Origin: Stagonosporopsis chrysanthemi
Taxonomy: Eukaryota; Ascomycota; Dothideomycetes; Pleosporales; Didymellaceae
Reading direction: 5' to 3'
Length of the DNA: 64,000 nucleotides
Assembly (NCBI GenBank): GCA_022560025.1
Contig: JAFISE010000106.1
Span: 1-64,000, forward strand
Each line of letters begins with the position of its first letter. The stretch's first letter is position 1. The notes beneath the pieces are model-generated. The model saw only the letters and a program-made list of their open reading frames with translations, was not told the DNA's origin and searched no databases. The translations under genes were made by a program, and so were the position numbers. Below, one piece after another: positions 54,633-64,000 of this stretch.

Positions 54633-55119
54633 GTTTGCGGGTATTGACTTTGCGGTTGAGGTAGGTGAAGTGGAGGAGGAGAAGTGCTGCTGGATTTTGT
54701 CGAGGCGTTGGAGGGGTCTAGTGGGGCTGGCAGGCGCAGGCGCAGGCGTGGGCGGGCGGTGTTGGTTAGCCAGCGTGACGAACGTCTGCCTGCATGGGGC
54801 AAGCCTCCTGCTCAAAAAAGACAGTTGGGGACACGGCTCTGCTCGCTTGGCTAGGTTGAGTCTCAGTAACGACCGCGAGCAGTGCATACAGACGGTCTTT
54901 ACGGGGCAGCCGGCTAGATCGATGGCTGACAGCGCTCCTTGTGCTCAAACCGAGGTGTGCCTAGGTGAGAGCCGCGGGCGGAAGTTTTCCATGCGCCTCA
55001 TGCGCCTCACGCACGGACGGACGGCTCGCTTCACTGACGTTGCGTGGGGAAACTGTGCTTCAAATGCCACAGCAGCTTGGGATGGACAATGGGGCACCCT
55101 CAATATTCAGCTTCAACGT
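54633..55119. other. Pyrophosphatase 5' region, possible presequence extension
   Basis: From 54633 to 54887 the minus strand is open in frame with IPP1 and begins at an ATG in weak context (TGTATGC). A 9-codon out-of-frame upstream frame starts at 54795. The remaining bases up to 55119 hold the promoter and the 3' flank of the next gene. Confidence 0.5.
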
Positions 55120-57204
55120 TCAATACAGTCTATGCGGCTGCCAAAAACCGGGACCCACCACTCCCACCTTCCTACACTTCTGTGCCTGTTCAACAACGGC
55201 ATCTGTGACACAGTCCAGTATTTCGTGTCCAAGATTGACGTCTCGTATCTGGTCGCATAAAGCTGTTCTGTCTTTGATATCGTCAAGGTCCTCCCGGCCG
55301 AACAAGTCGCTCTCATACACATACTCGGCATGAGCACCATCTGCATGATGGCAGTTGTAGCCCCCTTCGACGTCACATTGCACCGGCAATAGCTGCTGCT
55401 GTTCTTGTTGGATGTAGATACTGTTGGGACCAAAGAAGTTTGACGGCCTAAACGCCTGCACTTCTGGAAAGATGCACCGGACAGTGGAAGCCTGTGCACC
55501 TCCTCGATACGGAATGAGTTCAGCCCGCCGGGCTGTTTCAGGGAGCTCAAAAGCAGCAGCACGCGCTCTAGTGTGACCGATCGCGGACGACGTCATCCGG
55601 CGAACGTTGGTGTCGTTGGCTAGTGAGAGATGGTCGTAGTACTGCTGTATCTCGTCTCCACTCGTAGGCGGTTCCGGACTCTCATAAGACACAAACCTCT
55701 GCACAATGTGTGCAGTATCTTGCCTCGGAGCCATTGTCGTATTGCTGCCATGAGATGCCCTTTCTAAGCGCTCTATTACAGGGACATCCAAAGGCTCAGC
55801 AGTAATACCACTTTTCGACACCGACGGCGTCGACTCGGGCGATGCACCAGCTTCAGTTGTATAGCAAATTGCGGTGTGTGTGCGGAGCTCTGATCTCTGC
55901 AGAGAACAAGACCGTCGTGGAGACGATTGCAGCCTGAAGCACCGCGGAGTTGCCGAAGAGACCACGGCCCCATCTACGGCGGTGATCGCAGGTTCTCTTC
56001 TACCCACAGTGCGTATCTGTTGGTCAGCTGTCGTGTGTCTGCTATATTGCCCTTCTGCGTATTCCTGGCCTGGGAACTTGGAGCACTCCCTCAAAGCGAC
56101 CAACGGAGTTTCCGTATGTGCTGGTGCAGCGCTGGGAGCGCGAATAGACCCAGACCAGGAGAAATCGCTGTTGCTATCGTGAGTACGTCTTCTGCTGTCG
56201 GTCCTTCGCTTCAATGCCCCACTGTCCAACCCTGCCGTGCCAAGAGCAAGAACAGGTCTGTGAAGTGTTTCTTGTGATCGATCTGTACATGCAATCTTTC
56301 CTAGTGCAGCTGAGCACGAAAGGCGATCACTGCTCGACGCAACGTTCTCGTGAGTATCTGCTAACGCAGGTCGTGTCGAAGCGAAGAACGCAGAAATATC
56401 TTCTTCTTTTGTCCGTGTACAGTCCTTCTTCCGTTTCTTGTTCGCTTGTAAAGATTGCGCAGCACAATCTTGCCGATCATCACCGTCCTGTAAGAACTTC
56501 ATTTCGGAGAAGACTAGATCTGGTACTGCGAAAGGTGTCAGACTCTTCAGTACCACGCGAGCTTTCGTGCGGTACCGAACTTACGACCACGACCCCTGCC
56601 TGGCGCCGAACTTCTGCCCTTGCTGAAGAGTCCCATGTTACTCAGCGGCTTGAGCTAGATCAATGATCAGCATACCAGCATTCTGCAGTACGTGTAATAC
56701 GCTCACGGTCAGTCGATCCTTGGAGACGTTTCCAGCTCGAAAACTCTGTCCGATACCTTTATGACTCTTACTGTCTGCCTTCCGCTTGGGTTTGCGTTTG
56801 GACTTTCTTGGCTCGTTCTTTTGGCGTGCATTTCGGCTCTCGTACGATCTTCTTGACCTCGATCGAGCATCATACTTCTCCGGCCGTGTCTTATGGCGCC
56901 GTCTTCGCGAGAATTGATGGCTTGAGGCTCTGCTCTCTGTCAAGTCACTACTAGCAGACCGAGGTGTAACGCTTCGAACACTGTCAGTTTCATCGTGGAC
57001 GCCAATACCGTTTTGTACGATCGCTGGGATGCCTCTAGATTGCAGCTGAGGAGATGAGACTCTGAGTAGCGAGCTGTCTGATGAACTGCGCCGTCGTTTT
57101 CGCCTTGCGTCGACGACAGGATCAGGCAGGAAAAACCGCTCATGGTCCAATCGCTGAAAAGGGACTGGACTTTCCGTCTCCGCAAGCCACTTTCGAATAT
57201 CCAT
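55120..57204 (-). CDS. Conserved fungal protein, basic N-terminus, unknown function
   Basis: Three exons (57204-56707, 56654-56585, 56525-55120) give 657 aa. It begins MDIRKWLAETESP. Residues about 50-150 are very basic and Ser-rich (RRKRRRSSSDSS, QFSRRRRHKTRPEKYD, RKSKRKPKRKADSK), strongly suggesting nuclear location. The 70-nt middle exon encodes LKPLSNMGLFSKGRSSAPGRG, joined to LPDLVFSEMKFLQ, a pattern I recall from conserved hypothetical proteins of filamentous fungi. The C-terminus (about 450-657) contains FVSYESPEPPTSGDEIQQYYDHLSL and RPSNFFGPNSIYIQQEQQQLLP. No catalytic motif was recognised. A second in-frame ATG seven codons upstream (57225) is possible. Without the middle exon the frame hits a stop, so the splicing is well supported. 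Confidence 0.78.
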
Positions 57205-59176
57205 TCCCACGCCCGATCGTTGCATTCCACAGCATTTGCATCAACGCAAGCGGTAATTAGCGAGCCTTTCCGTCGACACAAATCGAAAAACCCCCACGGA
57301 TGTTGTACAACGGCGCGTTGAGCCTTGAGGTAGGCCGTGACGGTCGACCCTGGGCCTTACGGGGTTTGGGTTGTGTGACGCGGAAGACAAGGCGACCGGA
57401 GACTGTGCCGCTCGAATTTGCAGCGCATGAGTAGGGAAGGCATGCTGAAGGTGTCGGTTGCTCACTAGGGGGTCTTGTTCCAGGTTGGCAGGCACAACAG
57501 GTGCCAAGTCAAGTCCAACTTGAGTGGTGGTACTTCGTAGTCGCCCAAACCGCAGAATGGCCATTATCCGAGAAAACACGGCAACCGTGCTCCACGATTG
57601 TAGAAGTCTTTGGAAGCAGCAATCTGCATCCATGGGGACTTTAAACGTCGCTCCACGGCTCTCAGCTCCAGCTCTAACTCTAATGACAGCTCTAGCGGTC
57701 GTGGAGAGCGCGCCCAGTGAAAATGTACTACACCTGAGATGATGTTGGTGCCGGTCCACGAGCAAAGCCTAATATCCCTGAGCTCGCTGTGTACGCTTCC
57801 GCGGATCTAGGACGCCAAATCGCCAGCTTCGGTCGAGCGCGCGGGTGTAATCTTTTCGAAGTATTGAACGCCAGGACTTTGCTGTTCTAGTGTAACCTGA
57901 CGTGATGCTGGATAGCCTCCCGCATTCGATCAACACAGCGAAAACGGAACTAGCAGCCCTGTGTCCTCAGCTCTGGATCCAGTGAAGACCGATCGCCCTC
58001 ACATGCATAGTGCTGACGAAACTGGGAAGCCAGGGAGCAGCGGACACGGCTCTACGTTGGCAAGCGATCCAGCCTGCTTTAAAGCGGCGTGTCGAGAGTC
58101 GCGCGAAAACGCGGTCATAGACACGGATCTGCGGTGGCTCGCATAGGGTGTGCTCATCGCAGGTGAGAGGCACGACAGAATAGCAGCAGCGCACGGGCTT
58201 TGAATGCGAATCAAGCCGTCAACCCCTCCAGGTTCTTTGGGCGTGACTATGATAAGCGGCCTGGACCCACCTGTCAATTGGCCAATCCAATGCGGCGTAC
58301 GCCATATCCACGGTGATGTCTTGGTTTGGCTGCATCCGAATGCGCTCTTCATCTTCCGAGCACGCAAGCCGCAGTGTGCAAGGCCCATCGAGCCTGCGCC
58401 GTTCACAACGGCCCAATGGCGTTCCTGCGCCTGTGCCGGCAGCTCGACAACTCGAATCAGACAATTCAACTTGTCTCTTTTTGCTGGCATGCTGCCCTGT
58501 TATTGGGCCCCACTAGCCTCAAGCTAGCCATGGGCTGCATAATTCCGGCATGAGGAAACGCACACGGGACGAGCTAGCCTGGCTGAAGCAGTGTGGGAGA
58601 GCTGGTGTTCTGCGATCAGCCGTTGGCCCCGCGAGTGAATTCACGAGCGCAACAGTCGTGCTCTCCTGACACCCTACTGCGATCTTCCCGGCACATAGCA
58701 TTTAAAGCGCGCAACAGCCCGTCCTTTAGCTGCAGCTCAGCACTCGTGGACTGTTAAGCCGTGACCATCGATCCAGGTTCCTGCTGTTGCGTGAGCGCCA
58801 ACCCTACACCAACAGAGCTAGCGTTCGTTCACTGGAGGGGTCTTAGTTCTATCTGCCCCGCCAACCCAAGCACTCCACCTCGCTCTCTCTCACATCGCAA
58901 CCTTGCAGCGGACTTCTTCCTTCATCCACACAAACCATCGATTGCTTGTGCCATCGATATCGAAACAGCCTGGTGCTCAAGACTAAATGTTCGTTCCGTC
59001 ACGTTGCTTGTTATGACCTGCAGAGGACGCCGCGATGGGCTTCCCACGCATGTGTCCTCCCAACTTCCTTCTCTCTAGCACCCTTTTCTACCTGTGTTGA
59101 GGCTATTTGTATCGTGCGCGCGTTTTTCTTGCTCGAGAGTCGGTATTGAGACAGTTCAGTGCTCCTCTAGTTCACC
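57205..59176. other. Long divergent intergenic region
   Basis: Nearly 2 kb separates the basic nuclear protein from the RRM gene; both promoters lie here. Several frames over 100 codons overlap on opposite strands (for example 57999-58490 minus and 58204-58527 plus) and cannot all be real; none has a motif. The 300 bp before the RRM gene are pyrimidine-rich, as in many strong fungal promoters. Confidence 0.5.
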
Positions 59177-59990
59177 ATGTCGAAGCTCTTCATAGGGTAA
59201 GTCCAACCTCATCCTTCCTACGAGTATGACGTTAATGCAACCGCAGAGGCCTTGCCTGGCACACTGATGACGCGACTCTGCGTCAGAAGTTCGAGGAGTT
59301 CGGTCAAGTCGAAGAGGCCGTAAGTCACCTTCCGAAGCACGGCGTGTCATCAAGCTGGACACGAAGCTCACTTCTCCACAGGTAGTTGTCAAGGACCGTG
59401 ATACTGGTCGCAGCAGGGGTTTCGGCTTCGTCCGCTTCGCCACCGATGCTGAGGCCGACACTGCGATGCAGAACATGAACAACGTCGAGTTGGTACCCCC
59501 ATACCGTGATGCGATCTGACTGTGCCGTACATATAGCGACCATGTCTCTCGCTCCAAGGAGCTTCTTCACAAGAACGTTGCTTACCATGCGTTAGGTTCG
59601 ACGGACGCACCATCCGTGTTGACAAGGCCTCTGACCGTGCTGGTGGCGGCGGCGGTGGCGGTGGCCGTGGTGGTTTCGGAGGTGGCTACGGACGTGGAGG
59701 TGGTGGTGGCTACGGCGGCGGCGGCGGTGGTGAGTCTGCAATCTACAATGGCGAACGTTATCTCAACTAACATTTCAATAGGCTACAACGGTGGTGGCGG
59801 TGGTGGTCGTGGTTCGTAAACCAGTCGAATTGAGCTTCTCGACTTACTAACAATGACGATAGGTTACGGCGGCCAATGGGGAGCCCAAGGTGGCCAGGCC
59901 GGTGGTTACCAAGGTCAAGGCGGCTACGGTGGTGGTGGTCAGCGTCAAGGCTACGGTGACCAGCAGCAGCAGGGCGGCGGCAATTGGTAG
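59177..59990 (+). CDS. Glycine-rich RRM RNA-binding protein
   Basis: Six exons (59177-59196, 59247-59319, 59382-59488, 59596-59729, 59782-59811, 59863-59990) give 163 aa. One RRM fills the first ~80 residues: RNP2 KLFIGGL (3-9) and RNP1 RGFGFVRF (43-50), with FDGRTIRVDKASDR closing the domain. The rest is Gly-rich with Arg, Tyr and Gln (GGFGGGYGRGG, GGYQGQGGYGG, ending QQQQGGGNW), a low-complexity region like those of cold-inducible GRP proteins that favour RNA condensates. Frame conservation forces two unusual donors, GTTGGT (59489) and GTTCGT (59812). The high intron density in a short gene may allow alternative splicing. Confidence 0.93.
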
Positions 59991-60913
59991 CTGCGTATCA
60001 GAGCAACCTTCACGCACTGTCAACACACCAGAGTCAGTGTTGAAGGTTCCAGCAAGCGGTCCGCTGCAGCTGGTCTCGGATAGGAGTGTTTCGTTCGAGC
60101 TCTGATCGATTCGGTGTCGGGCTGGGACGGGTGCTGGTGATCCAATATACCCTTGCGCTCCCATTTCAGGACCCTGGAGGCTGTCTTTTTAAGTCGCGCT
60201 GACGAGATGATTGATACCCATGGATTCAGGATTTGCTTGTCTTGGGTCGTGGTTCTAGCTGTCTTACACAACTTTGGTTCGGCTTCTTCACATTTCTGGT
60301 CAAGTTCACACTCTACAAAAGTTGCTGCTATCTGAACTCATGCCAGTCTTTGGTGATCTGCATAACAAGAGACATCTAATCTTCCACCGTGAAGTTGCCT
60401 GTTATCGACTTTCAATTGTTTCCCTTGCTGTGCTTCCACTTTGTGCAATCGTGGTCGAACTTGAGCGGCTCTGCCACATGTCAGTACCACGAAGGCAATC
60501 CTTGTCCGCACGCCTCCAATCGAGTTTCGATGTAGCAATTCCACTGCATGTGTAATGCGACCCACATAACAATGAACTGCAATGTCACCGTTATACAACC
60601 GATGCATGCTGCATTGTGCGAGCAATCTTATTTGTAAGACAATTGACATCTTGTAATGATGAACGGGAGAGAGGCTGTCAGCTTAGCCAGCGCATTGTGA
60701 CAAGCCTGCATTCAATGTACCTAACCGCCGTGAGCTTGAGTATTGGCTGCAGAAGAGTGCATAGGGTAGATGCGTATGCAAGTGATTGTCGTAAGTCAGG
60801 CGCTCCATTCGCAGCCAGGCCCGTAACGCTGCTGCCTTGGAAGGCTGGGAACCTTGTCCTGCAAGAACTCCGGTTCTCAACATACCTGGAACGTGAGCAC
60901 CACCAGCCATTCC
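59991..60913. other. Intergenic, no gene seen
   Basis: 3' flank of the RRM gene and promoter of the hydrolase. Only short overlapping frames are present. Confidence 0.5.
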
Positions 60914-63355
60914 ATGATGGAGAAGAGTCGGAACGCGGTCGGTACACCTGTTGCGCCTCAGCGCGCCCCGATATGCATGCGCTTCTTCACCATTGCCTTT
61001 ACTGCGCTGGTGCTGATCGCCGCATTGGATACCATTTGTCCCAGCCTTAAACATCGACTCATTCCAGAGCCAGGCAGTCAGCCACAAGCAGGGGCTGACC
61101 ACGCCTCGAAACCATTCGAATGGTCTCAAGTACGTGGTCATCGTTCCTCTGTCAACATCATCAGAGAGGGGCAAGGCTGTGACGACAGTACACCTGCATT
61201 TTTATGTTGGATGATGCCCATTCATACAACAAGAAAGGTCAGCATTGGTAAACAGAGAAGCACAGGATCTAAAGCTAGGATCAAGGTGTCCGTATATTAC
61301 CTCACAAAGTATCTGATCACAGACACGAGGACTGAACAATGCAATGGCTCTACCCTCATTGGGGAGTTCAGCCTACAGTAAATCCTCGCTAGATCGATGG
61401 ATTTCATTTTAGAACATGGCACATCCTGAACACCAGAGCCTTTAAATCGGAAAATGACACATACAATATTGACCGTCAAGCAGATTGAGCCCAAAGAAGA
61501 CCTTGACTTCCACGCTTGCTTTGGGGAGTTCGAGTGCGCAAAACTCAGTCTACCTCTGGACTATTTCAACGGCACATTCCCCGATGAGACTATCAGTGTG
61601 GCAATCATCAAGTTGCGCGCCAAAGTACCAATTGATGATCCTCGGTACGGAGGGCCAATTCTGGTCAATCCTGGTGGTCCGGGAGGGCCAGGAGCGCTGT
61701 TCGCTCTTCAAGCGGCAAAGTCGCTACAATGGGTAGTCGACACATCTTCAGATCATGTATCAGCGAAAGACGATACTCGGTTTTTCGATATCATCGGTTT
61801 TGATCCCCGTGGTATTGGCGAGACTGAGCCCGCCGCCACGTGTATCTCCGATTCTGCGGCAGCATGGTCCTGGAGACTTAGGGAGAGTGAAGCAGGTATT
61901 CTTAGTAGCTCAGATGCTGCCCTTGGACGCTTGTGGTCCATGACCCATGCTTTCGGCTCTTCGTGCAGATCAGCCGTGGATGAGACCGACGGCCCAGACA
62001 TCAAGCAGTATATGACCACTGCTTTCGTTGCCCGAGACATGCTGGAGATTGTGGAAAGTCATGCCGAATATAATGCGCAACAAAGCGCTAAACGAAGGCA
62101 CAACAACGGAAGACGCTCTGCCTTTCGTAACAGTCCGCAACTGAAATATGTTCCTGGAGAGGCTAAGCTGCAATACTGAGGTTTCTCGTACGGAACTCTC
62201 CTCGGATCGACTTTCGCTTCCATGTTTCCTGATCGGATTGGTCTTGTAGTGCTCGATGGTGTGGTGAGTTCATACGACTATAACCATTCTTTGGGGAACG
62301 GCAGTCTTGCGGACAACGAAAAAGCCATGGAATCCTTCTATTCTTATTGTCTCAATTCCGGACCGGAGGCTTGTCCCCTGGCCAATGGCACTACAACTAC
62401 TGCTGCGATTAAAGCGCGTACTCAGAAAATCGTTAAATCGCTGTATCACGAACCGTATATCCTTACCTCGGAGGATGGCCCGGAAGTGATCACATACTCC
62501 GATATCAAGTCCACCATTTTCAGTAGTATTTACCAACCACAACTCAGTTTCAAGCCTCTTGGATACCTCATTACACAGATCGAAGCTGGTGATGGCGATC
62601 TGATCGATTTCCTCTCAAAGCCCTTCCGATTGACCCACACGCTATCGTGCGGCCCCAATGGAACAGTCAATCCAAGTTTTCGGTACAGTGGCGACGTTCC
62701 AACCTTCGCCATTTTGTGCGCTGACGGCATCAATCAACAAAACCTCGGTGTCGATGAATTCACGGAGTATTGGCATCATCTGCAGAATATGTCTTCGGCA
62801 GCTGGGGATATATGGGCAATGCTTAGGATGAAGTGTGCCGCCTGGAAGATAACCGCAAGCTACAGGTTCGACGGTAAGTTTGGCGGAAATACGAGTCATC
62901 CGATTCTTTTCGTCAGTAATACTGCAGATCCAGTCACACCACTGCGAAGTGGGAGAATTATGCAGTCCAAATTCCCTAATAGCGCACTTCATATCAACGA
63001 CCAGGCAGGACATTGCTCGTTCTCGGCTACGAACATGTGTGCGTATGGAAAAATCAAGGAATACTTCCAGACCGGAGCTTTGCCTGAAGAAAATGCACTT
63101 TGCAACCCTCCTCCAAGTGCCTTTTCACTTAACTCGACCGACCCCCAATCTCCGTTTTACGATCCTACGCTTGAGGCTGGCTCCCCATCGTACACAGACC
63201 CCGAAGTCAACACGGAGCACTTAGAGATGCAGGATACATCAAAGCTTCTCCAGCGTGTGATGGCGGAAAGCGACACTTTCGGCTTTAGTGGCCTCATTCG
63301 CTCCCCAAAAGTGGCCAAGATCCAGCAAATGGCTGCGTTGAAGTACTCGATCTAA
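60914..63355 (+). pseudogene. Alpha/beta hydrolase (TAP-like C-terminal), broken by in-frame TGA
   Basis: Exon 1 (60914-61129) encodes a short cytosolic leader and signal anchor (FFTIAFTALVLIAALDTICPSL). A 354-nt intron leads to 61484, where DFHACFGEFECAKLSLPLDYFNG, GGPILVNPGGPGGPG and FFDIIGFDPRGIGETEP start the hydrolase fold. At 62177-62179 the frame reads LQY-TGA-GFSYGTLLG. Relatives have Trp at this spot, and the nucleophile elbow GFSYG (Ser307) follows directly. Beyond it the frame continues intact to 63355, with NTADPVTPL (Asp554) and QAGHCSF (His582), so the whole triad exists but only across the stop. Read through, the product would be 695 residue positions. The family covers secreted or membrane-anchored proteases and hydrolases with a TAP-like C-terminal domain. 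Alternatives: a sequencing error, read-through, or a 54-nt intron (62126-62179) that removes the stop but also conserved residues. Confidence 0.75.
62177..62179 (+). other. Premature TGA before the nucleophile elbow
   Basis: A single in-frame TGA replaces the expected TGG. The coding frame on both sides is otherwise intact, which points to a recent nonsense change or a base-calling error rather than old decay. Confidence 0.8.
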
Positions 63356-63904
63356 AAATGCAATTTCCGGGCTATCCTCGTTTGTGGAATTTCCGTCTAG
63401 CTCTTCTCGTCACTGCCCTTGTTTCGATGGCTGCATCTTCCGTTCATAGGTTGCTGCAGAGTTCATCTACATCGACTCTCGCTCCACCCAACCACGTTAC
63501 TGATCATGAGAATACGACTTCGGAATCCAACTAGGTCGCAACACGACTCTAGGTCTCAAGTTTACATATTTACTTCAAACTCCAATTCACAGCTTTCGCT
63601 ATGTACGTATCAGTGCTCAAGTTCCATGCTGTAGCCGCGTGTTGAAGGGTCTTCAATCAGAAGTGATGTAATGCGCCGTGACACCCACAGCACCCACTCA
63701 AGGTCGCATGACTCAACCAGTGACACGGCGAAGATTTCACTTGTGTAGCCATCAACCTCCCTGACAGACCCCGACCTGCTCTCAACGGATAGAATCTGTC
63801 TGTGGCTGCCCTAGGTGCCCCTGCCTGGATCGTGCACTTAATTCTGCCGCAAGACGTCGTTCTCCACGAAAACTCCCAGCCTAGGTTTGGAGAGGCAAGC
63901 TACC
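63356..63904. other. Intergenic, no gene seen
   Basis: 549 bp downstream of the hydrolase. Short frames only. Confidence 0.5.
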
Positions 63905-64000
63905 ATGAGTGTCTCCGAATCAACTTCAGAAGTCTATTACTACTCTCCGCGCTCAAAGCTGGTTCTAGAAGATAGTCATCCCGCCATCCGTAAGGGACTT
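63905..64000 (+). CDS. Possible 5' end of a gene running out of the window
   Basis: An ATG in good context (TACCATGAG) opens 32 codons to the window edge, beginning SVSESTSEVYYYSPRSKLVLE. There is too little to recognise a family, and an intron or stop may follow outside the window. This is a weak call. Confidence 0.3.
   Translation, partial: MSVSESTSEVYYYSPRSKLVLEDSHPAIRKGL

Noticed and set aside
57999..58490. 163-codon minus-strand frame starting with ATG
   Set aside because: Overlaps several opposing frames with no motif; composition looks non-coding.
60683..61174. 163-codon minus-strand frame
   Set aside because: Antisense to the first exon of the hydrolase gene, which has family support.
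62126..62179. 54-nt intron that would remove the hydrolase stop
   Set aside because: Frame would be kept, but the splice would delete the conserved KLQYW strand and the first Gly of GFSYG; kept only as an alternative.
62177..62179. TGA as a selenocysteine codon
   Set aside because: Filamentous ascomycetes are not known to use selenocysteine, and relatives carry Trp here, not Cys.
1..64000. tRNA, rRNA, CRISPR or transposon genes
   Set aside because: B-box-like strings (for example near 885 and 27249) lack matching A boxes and cloverleaf pairing. No repeat-spacer array, transposase or reverse transcriptase motif was seen by eye.

Overview
The window looks like nuclear chromosomal DNA of a filamentous ascomycete (Pezizomycotina; a dothideomycete-like fungus is my guess, not proven). 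About two dozen genes are interrupted by 50-60 nt GT-AG introns, several with clear CTAAC/CTGAC branch points, and they encode typical fungal orthologues: a Zn2Cys6 regulator, kexin, Sec20, Sec66, an Arg-13-type carrier, Cgr1, an SAT4/PTH11-like rhodopsin-fold protein and a Vps3844-domain protein. There are no operons. Genes are arranged head-to-head, tail-to-tail or in tandem, and several pairs share short divergent promoters. I found no rRNA, tRNA, CRISPR array or intact transposon. Starts were taken at ATG codons and gene models were spliced by hand so that reading frame and family conservation agree.

Layout. 0-4.4 kb: a poly-C tract, then a Dal81/TamA-like Zn-cluster regulator (-). 7-11 kb: CKS1, a GPI-anchored Ser/Thr/Ala-rich protein and a conserved fungal protein, all (-). 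11.7-18.4 kb: RFC2 (-), NPL4 (-), SEC66 (+) and a Vps3844-domain protein (-). 18.6-26 kb: a mitochondrial acidic protein (+), a PXMP4-type peroxisomal protein (-), an Arg-13-type carrier (-), CGR1 (+) and a coiled-coil tail-anchored protein (+). 27-38.3 kb: an orphan Cys-Gly protein, a protein with nine exact 15-residue repeats, an SAT4-type membrane protein and FAN1, all (+). 38.6-47.5 kb: a giant PhoD-like protein (-) diverging from KEX2 (+). 47.7-57.2 kb: RCL1 (-)/RTC4-domain protein (+), SEC20 (-)/mL53 (+), inorganic pyrophosphatase (-) and a three-exon unknown (-). 59-64 kb: a glycine-rich RRM protein (+), an alpha/beta hydrolase broken by an in-frame TGA exactly before its nucleophile elbow, and the possible first codons of another gene.

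Most genes are housekeeping. They fall into DNA replication/repair (RFC2, FAN1, perhaps the RTC4-domain gene), ER and secretory functions (NPL4, SEC66, Vps3844, SEC20, KEX2), ribosome biogenesis (CGR1, RCL1), mitochondria (the Arg-13-type carrier, mL53, the acidic protein) and nitrogen control (Dal81/TamA-like). No single new system stands out. The best leads are the 15-residue repeat protein, the pyrophosphatase with an upstream in-frame presequence, the Sec20 that ends in RDEL, the broken hydrolase, the stop-free 3n introns in CGR1 and SEC20, and the unusual splice donors in the RRM gene.
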